In this document: piece after piece, positions 8,860 through 18,616 of the stretch
Layout of the letters: every line of letters begins with the position of its first letter
Position numbering within the stretch: position 1 is the first letter of the stretch
Program-made: the position numbers and the translations under genes
The notes under the pieces: generated by a model
What the model was told of the DNA's origin: nothing
Databases searched by the model: none
Seen by the model: the letters and a program-made list of their open reading frames with translations, nothing else
Source: Salinibacter grassmerensis
GTDB lineage: Bacteria; Bacteroidota; Rhodothermia; Rhodothermales; Salinibacteraceae
Assembly (NCBI RefSeq): GCF_947077765.1
Contig: NZ_CAMTTF010000007.1
Coordinates: forward strand, 1-64,000
Direction of reading: 5' to 3'
Length of the DNA stretch: 64,000 nucleotides

Positions 8860-9294
8860 TTAGGCCCCCAGGCCCCGACCGGTCATCCAGCACACGAGTC
8901 CCGCCCGGAGCGCCCAGGCGGCCGTGCGGAGCCAGTTGGTCGCGACGAGGCGGCGGTGGGCCGTGGCGTCGAAGCCCCGTGTAAGCCGTGCGTGGAGGGG
9001 CACCTGCACGAGCCCCGTGGTGGCCCAGATGACGAGCACGAGCGCCAGGCCCGTCCAGCCCATCCACGAAGGCAGGCCCGGCGGCGGGGCCCAGGCGATC
9101 CACCCCGCCGTGGCAAGCTCCACCGCCATGGCCGGGCCCACGATCCAGGTGATGCGCCGCATGTGGGCCGCCTGAAACTCTTCGTAGTCGGCCGCCCGGA
9201 CGTAGCGGAAGAGGGGGTAGTGAACGCGCTGAACAATGAGGATCACCCCGAACATGACCAGGGTGGCCGCGGCGTGGAGGGGAAGGAGGATCAT
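8860..9294 (-). CDS. Four-helix integral membrane protein, unknown
   Basis: The 144-residue protein has about four membrane helices (residues 5-22, 48-68, 78-98 and 120-140). Between helices 1 and 2 is an HYPLFRYVRAADYEEFQAAHMRRI segment, which carries conserved-looking aromatic and basic residues. The layout resembles small DUF-type membrane proteins (DUF1772-like spacing), but I could not identify the family. It follows the FAD oxidoreductase gene by 10 bases on the same strand, so co-transcription is likely. Confidence 0.65.
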   Translation of the reverse strand: MILLPLHAAATLVMFGVILIVQRVHYPLFRYVRAADYEEFQAAHMRRITWIVGPAMAVELATAGWIAWAPPPGLPSWMGWTGLALVLVIWATTGLVQVPLHARLTRGFDATAHRRLVATNWLRTAAWALRAGLVCWMTGRGLGA

Positions 9295-9304
9295 GACAGG
9301 GGGC

Positions 9305-10558
9305 TCAGTCCATGTGGTCCGTCCAGACGGCGTCGGCGGCGGCCCGGCCCGCGGCGAGGGCGCCGTTCAGCGACGCGGTGCGGCGATGGTCGCCGCACAT
9401 ATACAGCCCGGGACGTCGGCGTACCGACCGCTCGTGGGGGGAGAGGAACGGCGGGGCCTGCTCGGGAAGGGCGTAGGGAAGGTGCTGCGTTTGGAGATGG
9501 GTCCAGCCGCCCGCCTCCAGCCCAAACCAGTCGATCAGCTGGGCCCGCACCGACCGCTGGAGGGCCGCCTCGTCCTCTGCGGGCGTGCCCACCACCACGA
9601 CGGATACGAGGGCACGGTCGTCCGGCGCGTAACCGGGGGCCACGTCCGACGGCACCGCGAGGTTGTTGATGGGACCGACGCCCTCGCCGTTGAGGGCGAG
9701 AAACGGATCGTCGAGTGGAGACTGAGGAGCATTGTAGTAGAGACAGACGGTCGACCGGCCCTCGGTTGGAGACACGTCGCCCACGAGCCGATTCGCCTCC
9801 GGCGCCTCCGTCGCGACCACCACGTGGGGCGCCTCCACGGCATCGCCGGTTGCGAGCGTCACGGTCTGCTCGTCGATTGCCTCGACGCGTGTGTTCAGGC
9901 GAACGGCCTCGTCTGGCAGGTCGCGGCGCATCTGTGCTGGAATCTGGTCGATGCCGCCGGCGGGCAGTACCGTCCGGCCCTCCGCGAACATCTTGAAGAC
10001 GAACTCGAACATACGGCTTGACGCCTGCAGGGCCCGATCGAAGAAGATGCCACCGAGAAAAGGCCGGAAGAAGCGGTCGATCATGATGGAGGAGAAGCCC
10101 CAGCGCTCCCGAAGGACGTCAATTGTGGGGCGCTCCGGCTGCTCCATGATCTCCGGGATCGACCGGCCGGCGAGGGCCTGGCGCAGGCGCAGCACCCGCA
10201 GCTTATCGGCCAGCGTGCCGATGCGCGCTAAGACGGTGCGCGGGGCGTCCCACGGGTGTCGTCGGGGATCCGCGACGCGCTGGAAGCGGCCGTTGTAGCG
10301 CACCAGGGCGCCGTCGTGGAAGGGGTGGAGGTCGAGCGCGTCGTAGTCCAGTTCGCGCTGCGTCTCAGGGTAGGCCGTGAGGAGCACCTGAAAGCCCCGG
10401 TCGAGCCGAAAGCCGTCGACCGTATCGGTCCGGACACGCCCACCCACCCGGTCCGTGGCCTCTATCATCTGCACGTTGAGGCCGCGCTCGTGGAGGTGGC
10501 GCGCACAGTTCAAGCCGGCCAGCCCGGCCCCAATCACGAGAACGTCGGGGGTCGCCAT
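9305..10558 (-). CDS. FAD-dependent amine-oxidase/desaturase-type oxidoreductase
   Basis: The 417-residue protein starts at MATPDVLVIGAGLAGLNCAR; an upstream in-frame ATG at 10654 would add a non-homologous leader. The N-terminal Rossmann fold has GAGLAGL, then the acidic residue of the second strand (MIEATDRVGGRVRT), the classic amine-oxidase/protoporphyrinogen-oxidase/phytoene-desaturase signature. The C-terminal FAD-contact motif is near PGLYMCGDHRRTASLNGALAAGRAAAD. Members of this group oxidise amines, tetrapyrroles or isoprenoids, and the substrate here is unknown. It is clearly distinct from the CrtI protein at 29.8-31.3 kb. Confidence 0.85.
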   Translation of the reverse strand: MATPDVLVIGAGLAGLNCARHLHERGLNVQMIEATDRVGGRVRTDTVDGFRLDRGFQVLLTAYPETQRELDYDALDLHPFHDGALVRYNGRFQRVADPRRHPWDAPRTVLARIGTLADKLRVLRLRQALAGRSIPEIMEQPERPTIDVLRERWGFSSIMIDRFFRPFLGGIFFDRALQASSRMFEFVFKMFAEGRTVLPAGGIDQIPAQMRRDLPDEAVRLNTRVEAIDEQTVTLATGDAVEAPHVVVATEAPEANRLVGDVSPTEGRSTVCLYYNAPQSPLDDPFLALNGEGVGPINNLAVPSDVAPGYAPDDRALVSVVVVGTPAEDEAALQRSVRAQLIDWFGLEAGGWTHLQTQHLPYALPEQAPPFLSPHERSVRRRPGLYMCGDHRRTASLNGALAAGRAAADAVWTDHMD

Positions 10559-11010
10559 GAGGGAGCAAGGGTGCATGAGGTGAACATGGAGAACAAGCAA
10601 CGTCCCACCGGCCCGTCCGTTCGAGCAAGATCCCGAGCCAACGCGACGATCCACATCGTCTTCCTACATTTCGTCGAACGGGCTCTCGTCCTCCACACCC
10701 GCCGCCCGTCCCGACGCTGCGGTCCAGATCGAGTCCCCCCACGCCGACTTTGACACCCGAATCTGGGCACTCTGTGAGGCCCCGACCCTGCCGACCGATC
10801 TGCGGGCCCAGGCGGGATGCGCTAGCCGACGGGGAGGCGCATTGCGGCGTCAGCACCGTGGAGCAAAGAGCGCTTCCGGATCGAAGACAGGGGCGGCGTG
10901 CACGGGGGCAGAGCGTTGATCTGACCCACGAGACGGTCCGCGAGACGACTGCGCACCGGGAGGAGGACGCCCTGCCGGAGGACGACATCCGCGCAGTTAC
11001 GCCCCGCGAA
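10559..11010. other. Intergenic region, nothing recognised
   Basis: These 452 bases lie between two minus-strand genes. Frames cross it on both strands but have random composition and no conserved start. No hairpin followed by a T-run and no RNA motif was seen. It presumably holds the promoter of the FAD oxidoreductase. Confidence 0.5.
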
Positions 11011-12393
11011 TCACGGATCAGTCCGCCCCAGCACGTGGCGCAGGCCGCCCTCCAGCGCCGACGCTCCGAAGTCGTAGCCGGTGTCCTGCAGGCGCTGCGG
11101 CACGGCGCGGGTACTGGTGAGGAGCATTTCGTCCGCCATCTCGCCGCCGACGGTGCGCACGACGGACGACGGGACGTTCAGGAATGCCGGGCGACGCAGG
11201 ACGTCGGCCAGAGTGTTCGTGTACGCCTCCATCGTGACCGGGGACGGGGCGGTCAGGTTGACCGGGCCCTCCAGGGCGTCCGTCCAGAGGGCGTGGTAGA
11301 TCCCGCCAATCACGTCGTCGAGCGTGATCCAGGGAAAGTACTGGTCGCGCGCCCCCACCCGTCCCCCGAGGCCGAGCCAGAAGGCCGGAAGCATGAGGCG
11401 AAGCGCTCCGCCGGCGGGGGTCAGGACGATCCCGGTGCGCATCTGCACGGTGCGGATGCCGGCGGCCGCGGCGGGTTCGGTAGCTGCCTCCCAGGCCTCA
11501 CACACCTCGCTCAGAAAGCCCGCGTCGCGCGCCTCATCCTCTTCGATGATGCGGTCGGTCCCGTGGTCGCCGTAGTAGCCGACGGCGGAGGAGGAGACGA
11601 GCACGTCGGGCGGATCGTCGAGCCCGGCGAGCGCCTCGGCCAGCAGCCGAGTCCCGTCCGCCCGGCTGGAGTAGATGCGCTGCTTCTTTGCGGGCGTCCA
11701 AGGGCCGAACACGTTCTCCCCCGCCAGGTGAATCACCGCATCCACGCCCTCCAGCTTGTCGGTCTCCACCCGGTCGGTGCGCGGGTCCCACAGGATCTCA
11801 TCCGCGCCCGTGGGGGCGGAGCGCGTAAGGCGCTTCACCGCGTGGCCGCCCGTGGTGAGGAAGGGCCCCAAATTTGAGCCGACGAGGCCGGATGCCCCGC
11901 TCACGGCGATTGTCAAGGACTGCTCGTCGGGATTGTACTGCCGGTGCAGCGACAGGTCGCGGCGCGTGATGCGGTGGCGGTACGCAAACTGACGGCGCAG
12001 CTCGGCCTCCAGCCATGGGGCCGCCTGTCGGCCTAGAGCCCCGCCCGGCGGCTCGTACTCGACGCGGTCCGTTAGGGTGGCGCGCGCCGCATCGTCCGCG
12101 GTGGGCTCAAACCGGTGTGTGTGCTCCCAGTGGGGGAAGGGGCCCTGCACCTGCCGGTCGCAGAACTGCCGGCCGGGCTCCACGTCGTGGTGCTCGGCCA
12201 CCCACCGCACCGCCAGCGGGCCCGGGCCGATGCGCAGCACAGCCCGGTCGCCCTCCCCGATCCCCTCGAACGATTCGAGCCGCACCGGCGCCCACGGTGG
12301 CGTCAGACGCTCAAAGGCCCCTGGGCGGCTGTGCCAGGTGAACAGGGCGTCGGCGGACACGCCGAGCGAGCTGGAGGCGGTAAATGTGTTCAT
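11011..12393 (-). CDS. SRPBCC domain fused to SDR39U1 (YfcH/TIGR01777-type) epimerase
   Basis: The 460-residue protein starts at MNTFTASSSLGVSADALF. Residues 1-150 form an SRPBCC (START-like, polyketide-cyclase) lipid-binding domain, with the characteristic AFERLTPPW, HWEHTHRF and TDRVEYEPPGG segments. From about residue 160 an extended SDR domain begins with the nucleotide-binding GASGLVG. SSSAVGYYGDHG (catalytic Ser/Tyr region) and the YfcH-like PWITLDDVIGGIYHAL follow. Stand-alone TIGR01777 proteins are about 300 residues, so the N-terminal domain is a fusion. It may present a hydrophobic substrate to the SDR domain. The reaction is not known. Confidence 0.88.
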   Translation of the reverse strand: MNTFTASSSLGVSADALFTWHSRPGAFERLTPPWAPVRLESFEGIGEGDRAVLRIGPGPLAVRWVAEHHDVEPGRQFCDRQVQGPFPHWEHTHRFEPTADDAARATLTDRVEYEPPGGALGRQAAPWLEAELRRQFAYRHRITRRDLSLHRQYNPDEQSLTIAVSGASGLVGSNLGPFLTTGGHAVKRLTRSAPTGADEILWDPRTDRVETDKLEGVDAVIHLAGENVFGPWTPAKKQRIYSSRADGTRLLAEALAGLDDPPDVLVSSSAVGYYGDHGTDRIIEEDEARDAGFLSEVCEAWEAATEPAAAAGIRTVQMRTGIVLTPAGGALRLMLPAFWLGLGGRVGARDQYFPWITLDDVIGGIYHALWTDALEGPVNLTAPSPVTMEAYTNTLADVLRRPAFLNVPSSVVRTVGGEMADEMLLTSTRAVPQRLQDTGYDFGASALEGGLRHVLGRTDP

Positions 12394-12752
12394 CGCGGCG
12401 GAACGGCGTCGGCGAAGAAGAAAAACGGAAGCATGTAACGGACTCGTGGACGGCGGGGGCAGTTTCAGGCCGCCGCGGGACTGGGCGTCTCCTGAGGGAA
12501 TCGCGTCAGGTGACCACGGCTCAGACTGGAGGTTGATGCATGTGCGATCGATGCGCCCCCCCGCTCCGTCCGTGGGCGATTCCGGAATCCGAGCGATTCG
12601 CAACGCGAGGACGTGATTCGTCCGCAAAGCACATCGCCCGTCGAACCAAGAACCGCTCGCCGGGTAGGACTTTTTCTCCTATTCGTCTCTCGTCCCATCG
12701 TGTCCCCGATGCCCGCGGCAACGCGGGCCTCTCCGGATCATTTCTGCCCGCT
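12394..12752. other. Divergent promoter region of the RND efflux operon
   Basis: This 359-base spacer lies between the minus-strand SDR fusion gene and the plus-strand efflux operon. It has no gene but contains the 12-base palindrome at 12578-12589, listed separately. Confidence 0.5.
12578..12589. promoter_or_regulatory. Perfect 12-bp palindrome, candidate operator
   Basis: GATTCCGGAATC is self-complementary over its full length. It lies 164 bases upstream of the RND adaptor start and about 185 bases upstream of the divergent SDR fusion. TetR-type efflux repressors bind such sites, but no regulator gene is adjacent. A 12-bp palindrome can also occur by chance. Confidence 0.25.
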
Positions 12753-13868
12753 ATGAGCGACGCTTCCTCCTCCTCTGGCTCCTCACCGGATCCTGATCCC
12801 GAGTCCGGATGGACGTCCCGAACCAAGCGGTTCGTGGCACTTGGGGTGGTTGTGCTCGTGGTCGTGGGACTGGCGCTGCCCAAGATGAGCGGGTCCGAGT
12901 CGTCCGACGGCGGCGGTGGAGACGAGGCCCCGACGCGGGTGGACGCGACTACGCTCCAGCCCGGCGTCGTGACCGAGCGGGTTCGCACGAGCGGCGCCCT
13001 GCGCGCAGACGAATCGGTGGAGCTAACCGTGGAGTCCGGAGGCAAGATTACGGACATCCGATTTGAGGAAGGCGACCGCGTAGACGAAGGAGCACTCCTT
13101 GTGCAGATCAACGACGCGGAGCTGCAGGCCGAAAAGGAGCGACTGGAGCACCGCCTGTCGCTCGCCACCGATCGGGCGGAGCGCCAGAAGGAGCTGCTGG
13201 ACGAGGGCGGGGTGAGTCAAGAAGAGTACGACGCCACCGTCAACGAGGTGGAGGTGCTTCGGTCGGAGCTGGATCTCATGGAGGCCCGCATCGAAAAGAC
13301 CAAGATTCGAGCGCCCTTCAGTGGCGTCGTGGGGTTGCGGGAGGTGAGCACGGGGGCTTATGTGTCGCCGCAGACGACGATCGCGACCCTGCAGCGGACC
13401 GATCCGATCAAGCTCGACTTTTCGGTCTCCGAGCAGTACGCCTCCCGCGTACAGCCGGGCCAGTCCGTCACGTTCAGCGTGCGGGGCATGGAGCAGACAT
13501 TGGAGGGAACCGTCTACGCCAGCAACACGCAGGTCAATGCCGACACCCGCACGCTCCAGCTGCGGGCCCGTGCCCCCAACCCCGACGGCGCACTCCGCCC
13601 CGGCATGTTCGCCGACGTGACCGTTCCCCTCGGGCAGGTGACGGACGCGATCATTGTGCCGTCGTTTGCGGTGATCCCCACCCTCGACGGCCAGCGCGTC
13701 TTCGTGGCCGAAAATGGCGCTGCCCAGCCCCGCAACGTCACGCTCGGCGTCCGCACCGACTCGACCGTACAGGTGACCGACGGCCTTTCCTTCCGAGACA
13801 CGGTCATCACGTCCGGCATTCAGAGCCTGCGCACCGGCCTGCCCATCCGCATCGAAACCCTGGAGTAG
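12753..13868 (+). CDS. RND efflux periplasmic adaptor (membrane fusion protein)
   Basis: The 371-residue protein is read from MSDASSSSGSSPDP. It has an acidic cytoplasmic N-terminus, a membrane anchor at about residues 29-48 (VVVLVVVGLAL) and a lipoyl/barrel-sandwich domain with VESGGKITDIRFEEGDRV. A coiled-coil hairpin (about 125-180) follows, then the second lipoyl half (IRAPFSGVVGLREVSTG) and the beta-barrel and membrane-proximal domains. This is the AcrA/MdtA layout. It links the inner-membrane pump to the outer-membrane channel, both encoded next. It is the first gene of a three-gene operon, 121 bases before the pump. Confidence 0.95.
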   Translation: MSDASSSSGSSPDPDPESGWTSRTKRFVALGVVVLVVVGLALPKMSGSESSDGGGGDEAPTRVDATTLQPGVVTERVRTSGALRADESVELTVESGGKITDIRFEEGDRVDEGALLVQINDAELQAEKERLEHRLSLATDRAERQKELLDEGGVSQEEYDATVNEVEVLRSELDLMEARIEKTKIRAPFSGVVGLREVSTGAYVSPQTTIATLQRTDPIKLDFSVSEQYASRVQPGQSVTFSVRGMEQTLEGTVYASNTQVNADTRTLQLRARAPNPDGALRPGMFADVTVPLGQVTDAIIVPSFAVIPTLDGQRVFVAENGAAQPRNVTLGVRTDSTVQVTDGLSFRDTVITSGIQSLRTGLPIRIETLE

Positions 13869-13989
13869 CCCGGGGCGCCCCCCTGGCAACTCGTCGACCA
13901 CGCCATCCTGTGCCGGGCCCCTCAGCGCCCCAGCACACGTGCTCGTTTCCATCCCCGAACGCTCATCCGCCCGCTCCGCTTCACAATCC

Positions 13990-16900
13990 ATGAGCCTCTA
14001 CTCCCTCAGCATCCGGCGGCCCGTCCTCTCGACGGTCTTTGCGCTGCTCATCATGATTTTTGGGGCGGTGGGGTTTTACTTTCTGGGCGTGCGCGAGTAC
14101 CCGGCCGTCGACCCGCCCATCATCAGCGTGAGCACCCAGTACCGGGGCGCCAACGCCGACGTCATCGACTCGCAGATCACGGAGCCGCTGGAGGAACAGA
14201 TCAACGGGATCGACGGCATCCGCACCATCGAGTCCGTCAGCCGCGGGGGGCAGTCCACCGTGACCGTCGAGTTTGACCTGGGGGCCGATCTGGAACGGGC
14301 GGCCAATGACGTGCGCGATCGCGTCAGCCGTGCTCAGCAACAGCTCCCGCCCGACGCCGAGCCGCCCAGCGTGTCGAAGTCCGACGCCAGCGCCCCGCCG
14401 ATCGTGTTTCTGAACATCGAGTCGGGGACGCGGAGCCTGATGGAGCTGACTGAGATCGCGGACAAACGCTTCAAAGAACGCCTTCAGACGATCGAGGGGG
14501 TGAGCCGTGTCGACATTTGGGGCGAGAAGACCTATTCGATGCGTCTGGAGCTCGATCCGCAGCAGCTGGCGGCCTACGACCTGACGCCGCTCGACGTGCG
14601 CCAGGCGCTGGACCGGTCGAACGTCGAGTTGCCGTCGGGCCGCATCGAGGGCGAGACAATCGAGTTGACGGTGCGGACGAAGAGCCGCCTCGAAACCGTC
14701 GAGGACTTTCGCTCGCTCATCCTCAAGCAGAGCCCCGGCGGGCAGACTGTTCGGCTGGAGGACGTGGGGAAGGCCGACATTGCGCCGCTCAACGAGCGGA
14801 CGCTCCTGCAGCGTGACAATGTGCCCATGGTGGGGGTCGTGCTGCGGCCCCTCCCGGGGGCAAACTACATCGACATTGTCGACGAGTTCTACCGCCGGGT
14901 CGACAACATCGAGGCGGAGCTCCCGAGCGACCTGGAGCTCGGCATCGGCTTCGACAACACCGAGCCCATCCGCGCCAGCATTAGCGAGGTGCAGCAGACG
15001 ATCGTCATCGCGTTCCTCCTCGTGGTGTTGATCATTTTCCTCTTCCTCCGCGACTGGCGCTCTACAATCATCCCGCTCATCGTGGTGCCGATCGCGCTGA
15101 CCGGGTCGTTCTTCGTGATGTACGCGATGGGCTTCTCGATCAACGTGCTCACGCTGCTCGCGCTCGTCCTGGCCATTGGGCTGGTGGTGGACGACGCGAT
15201 TGTGGTGTTGGAGAACATCTACGCGAAGATCGAGGAGGGAAAGGACACGATGGTCGCGGGCTTAGAGGGCACGCGTGAGATTTTCTTTGCGGTCGTGGCG
15301 ACCTCCGTGTCGCTGGTGATTATCTTCGCGCCCATCATTTTCATGGGGGGGCTCACCGGCCAGCTCTTCCAGGAGTTCGGGATGGTGATCGCCGGGGCGG
15401 TGGCCTTCTCCTCGTTCGTGGCGCTCACGCTCACGCCGATGCTGTCGACGCGCCTGTTGAAGCAGCGGGACGAAAAGCCGTGGATCTACCGCAAGACGGA
15501 GCCGGTCTTCGAGTCCCTGACCGACGCCTACCGCCGCTCGCTGGAGGCGTTCATGGAGTACCGCTGGGCGGCGTTCGTCATCATGGCCGGGTGTGGCGTC
15601 GTCATCACGTCCTTCTACTTTACGCTGCCGCAGGAGCTGGCCCCGCTGGAGGACCGGAGCCTCGTGCGCATGAACGCGACGGCCCGGGAGGGGGCGACCT
15701 ACGACTACATGAGCCAGTACGTCGACCGGATGTACGAGGCGTTGAACGAGACCGTCCCGGCCGAGCACCAGCGGTCCACCATCTCGGTCACCTCGCCGGG
15801 CTTCGGGGCGGCCAGCTCGGTCAACTCGGCGTTCATGTTCACGCGCCTCGTGCCGCCCTCCGAGCGGGACGTCTCGCAGATGCAGTACGCCGACAGCCTG
15901 CAGGCAGCGCTTGGGGGGCTGGAGGGGGCGCGCACCTTCGTCTCGCAGGAGCCGACCATCTCGGTGGGCGGTGGGGGCGGCGGGCTGCCCGTCCAGTACG
16001 TGCTGCAGACCTCCAGCGTCGAGAACCTCCGCGAGGCGCTGCCGACCTTCCTGGAGCGGGCGCGCCAACAGGAGGAGCTGGGCGTCGTGGACGTGAACCT
16101 GAAGTTCAACAAGCCGGAGTTGCAGGTGGAGATCGACCGCAACCGGGCCGACAACATCGGCGTCTCCCCGCTCGACGTGGCGCAGACGCTGCAGCTGGCC
16201 CTCGCGGAGCAGCGGGTGGGCTACTTTGTGCGGGACGGGGAGCAGCGCCAGATCCTCGCGACGGTCGACGAGGAGGACCGCGACGAGCCGGTGGACCTGA
16301 CGAGCCTCTACGTGCGGTCCGCGAGTGGAGAGCCGGTGCCGCTCGACAACCTCGTGTCGGTGAGCGAGCAGGCCACGCCGCCCCAGATCTTCCGCTTCAA
16401 CCGTTACATGTCCGCCACGGTCAGCGCGCGCCCGGCGCCCGGCAACACAATTGAGGACGGCATCGGCGCCATGGACCGCGTGGCGGACGATGTGCTCGGT
16501 CCGGCGTTCTCGACCACCCTCACCGGCCAGTCGCGCGACTTCCAGGAGACGTCGAACCAGCTGGTCTACGTCTTCGGTCTGGCGCTCGTCCTGATCTACC
16601 TCGTCCTGGCGGCCCAGTTCGAGAGCTTCCGCGACCCGCTCGTCATTCTCTTTACCGTGCCGCTGGCCCTGGCGGGGGCGATGCTGTTCCTCTGGTACTT
16701 CAACCAAACGATCAACATCTTCAGCCAGATCGGCATGGTGATGCTGATCGGGCTGGTGGCGAAGAATGGCATTCTCATCGTCGAGTTTGCGAACCAACGC
16801 AAGGCCGCGGGCCTGTCAATCCGGGAGGCGATCGAAGAGGCGGCGGCGGTGCGCTTCCGGCCCATCCTCATGACCGCCCTCTCCACGATCCTCGGTGTGC

Positions 16901-17130
16901 TGCCGATTGCGCTGGCACTGGGGGCGGGGGCGGAGAGCCGCATCCCGATGGGGGTGGCTGTGATTGGCGGGCTCCTCGTGGGCACCTTTCTCTCGCTCTA
17001 CGTCATCCCTGCCACGTACACCTACCTCACGAGCGAGGACGCCGGCCCCGTACTGGTGGGCGACGGCGGGGCCGGTGGGGATGGGCTGCCCGACGAGGAG
17101 GCGGCGGCCCAGCAGCAGATGGCGTCGTAG
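13990..17130 (+). CDS. RND multidrug efflux pump, inner-membrane transporter
   Basis: The 1046-residue protein starts MSLYSLSIRRPVLSTVF, the normal AcrB/MdtB-type N-terminus, with helix 1 at residues 12-32. Porter-domain motifs such as the SQITEPLEEQINGIDGI region are present. TM4 carries LAIGLVVDDAIVVLENI, with the paired Asp residues needed for proton relay, and a second six-helix half starts near residue 860. Twelve membrane helices and two large periplasmic loops match the hydrophobe/amphiphile efflux family. The last residues are Asp/Glu/Gln-rich. It exports drugs, detergents or lipophilic metabolites using the proton or ion gradient. The substrate is unknown. Confidence 0.97.
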   Translation: MSLYSLSIRRPVLSTVFALLIMIFGAVGFYFLGVREYPAVDPPIISVSTQYRGANADVIDSQITEPLEEQINGIDGIRTIESVSRGGQSTVTVEFDLGADLERAANDVRDRVSRAQQQLPPDAEPPSVSKSDASAPPIVFLNIESGTRSLMELTEIADKRFKERLQTIEGVSRVDIWGEKTYSMRLELDPQQLAAYDLTPLDVRQALDRSNVELPSGRIEGETIELTVRTKSRLETVEDFRSLILKQSPGGQTVRLEDVGKADIAPLNERTLLQRDNVPMVGVVLRPLPGANYIDIVDEFYRRVDNIEAELPSDLELGIGFDNTEPIRASISEVQQTIVIAFLLVVLIIFLFLRDWRSTIIPLIVVPIALTGSFFVMYAMGFSINVLTLLALVLAIGLVVDDAIVVLENIYAKIEEGKDTMVAGLEGTREIFFAVVATSVSLVIIFAPIIFMGGLTGQLFQEFGMVIAGAVAFSSFVALTLTPMLSTRLLKQRDEKPWIYRKTEPVFESLTDAYRRSLEAFMEYRWAAFVIMAGCGVVITSFYFTLPQELAPLEDRSLVRMNATAREGATYDYMSQYVDRMYEALNETVPAEHQRSTISVTSPGFGAASSVNSAFMFTRLVPPSERDVSQMQYADSLQAALGGLEGARTFVSQEPTISVGGGGGGLPVQYVLQTSSVENLREALPTFLERARQQEELGVVDVNLKFNKPELQVEIDRNRADNIGVSPLDVAQTLQLALAEQRVGYFVRDGEQRQILATVDEEDRDEPVDLTSLYVRSASGEPVPLDNLVSVSEQATPPQIFRFNRYMSATVSARPAPGNTIEDGIGAMDRVADDVLGPAFSTTLTGQSRDFQETSNQLVYVFGLALVLIYLVLAAQFESFRDPLVILFTVPLALAGAMLFLWYFNQTINIFSQIGMVMLIGLVAKNGILIVEFANQRKAAGLSIREAIEEAAAVRFRPILMTALSTILGVLPIALALGAGAESRIPMGVAVIGGLLVGTFLSLYVIPATYTYLTSEDAGPVLVGDGGAGGDGLPDEEAAAQQQMAS

Positions 17131-17239
17131 ACGGGGTCCCTCTCACGTGTTGCGGTCAGATCGGCACCCGGTCCCGTAACCGGCGCAACACGATGTCCGC
17201 CACGCACATCACGCGTTACACGTCTCAAGATCCTCGCCC

Positions 17240-18589
17240 ATGATCCCTCGTTTTACGTCCGTCCCGGCTCTGTGTCTACTGCTTGGAGTCGTCCTCGGGC
17301 CCTCGCTCGCGTCTGCCCAGTCGTCCGCGCCGCGGGACACCCTCCGGCTGGCCGACGCGGTCCGGCGGGCGCTCGACGACAACCGACAGGCCCGCATTGC
17401 GCGTCGCGAGACGGATATCGCCGAGAACAACGTCTCGCTCGGGAATGCCGGCTTCCTGCCCACCCTCTCGGGACAGGCCAACTACTCAGAAACCCGCTCC
17501 AACTCGGAGCAGGTCTTTCTGTCCGGCGAGACGCAGAGCACAGACGGGGCGAAGTCGACACGGTCCGGGGCCGGGGCGGACCTGCGGTGGACCGTATTCG
17601 ACGGCCTGCGGCCCTTCGCGACGTACGACCGCCTCGGGGCGGAGCGCGACCGGCAGGCGGCCGCGACCGAAGAGCAGGTGGAAACCCTGGTGGCCGATGT
17701 CATCGAGGGCTACTACGATGTAGCACGGCAGCAGCGACGGCTTGAGGCGCTGCGGGAGGCTGTGTCCATCTCCCGCGAGCGGCTGCGCATCGTGGAGCTT
17801 CGGCGGGACCTCGGGTCGGCCTCCGACCTGGAGGTGCGCCGGGCGCGCGTGGACCTCAATGCCGACTCGACGGAGGCCCTGCGGCAGGCGGTGGCCCTCA
17901 CCAACGCGAAGAGCCAGCTTAACCAGCTTCTGGCCCGCCCCGAGGACGCCTCCACCCGGTACGCGGTCGCATCCGCAATTGAGGTGGACACGAGCCTGCA
18001 GTATACGGCCACCCAGCAGACGGCGCTCCAGGAGAGTCCCGCCCTGGCCCAGGCCCGAGAGGCCTTGCAGGCAGCCCGGGCCGAGCAGCGGGAGCTGCGG
18101 GCCGACTTTTTCCCCACGGTCGACCTGACGGCGGGCCTCAGCTACTCGCAGCTCAACGCCGAGAGCGGCTTTGTGCAGGAGAACACGAGCACAGAGTTTA
18201 CCTACGGGGTCTCGCTCACGCTCGATCTCTTCGACGGGCTGAACCGGTGGCGCCGCACCCAGAACGCCGAGGTTCGCGCCACCAACGCCCGCCTCGCCGT
18301 GGAAGACGTACGGTCGCGGCTCGTCACCGAGCTTACGAACGCGTACGAGCGGTATCAGAACCGCCTCCGGCTCGTGGACCTCGAACGGCAGACCCTGAAG
18401 GCCGTGCGGGCGAACGTGGACGTGGCCCTGGAGCAGTTTGAGCAGGGCACCATCACGAGCATTGAGCTCCGCGAGGTGCAGGAGCAGTTCATCCAGGCCG
18501 AGAGCCGGCTCCTGACGGTGCAGTTCGAGGCGAAGCAGGCGGAGGTCGAGCTCCTCCGCCTCAGCGGCCAGCTGCTCGACCGGTACTAG
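17240..18589 (+). CDS. TolC-family outer-membrane efflux channel
   Basis: The 449-residue protein starts MIPRFTSVPALCLLLGVVLG and has a signal peptide cut near ASAQ-SSAPRD (about residue 26). Two OEP repeats follow, with the typical LADAVRRALDDNRQARIARRE start and long coiled-coil helices. The segments LDLFDGLNRWRRTQNAEVR and ELTNAYERYQNRLRLVDLERQ mark the periplasmic barrel. It completes the tripartite pump with the adaptor and RND gene, 109 bases downstream of the pump and on the same strand. Confidence 0.95.
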   Translation: MIPRFTSVPALCLLLGVVLGPSLASAQSSAPRDTLRLADAVRRALDDNRQARIARRETDIAENNVSLGNAGFLPTLSGQANYSETRSNSEQVFLSGETQSTDGAKSTRSGAGADLRWTVFDGLRPFATYDRLGAERDRQAAATEEQVETLVADVIEGYYDVARQQRRLEALREAVSISRERLRIVELRRDLGSASDLEVRRARVDLNADSTEALRQAVALTNAKSQLNQLLARPEDASTRYAVASAIEVDTSLQYTATQQTALQESPALAQAREALQAARAEQRELRADFFPTVDLTAGLSYSQLNAESGFVQENTSTEFTYGVSLTLDLFDGLNRWRRTQNAEVRATNARLAVEDVRSRLVTELTNAYERYQNRLRLVDLERQTLKAVRANVDVALEQFEQGTITSIELREVQEQFIQAESRLLTVQFEAKQAEVELLRLSGQLLDRY

Positions 18590-18616
18590 GAACGTACCGG
18601 GCCCCGAACGGAGAAG

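Noticed and set aside
12540-12752. Longer N-terminus of the RND adaptor
   Set aside because: It is Arg-rich and precedes the normal acidic cytoplasmic leader. It overlaps the likely promoter and palindrome.
15262-16797. A 511-residue open frame on the minus strand within the RND pump gene
   Set aside because: The plus-strand pump is unmistakable here; the antisense frame is His/Arg/Glu-rich with no known domain.
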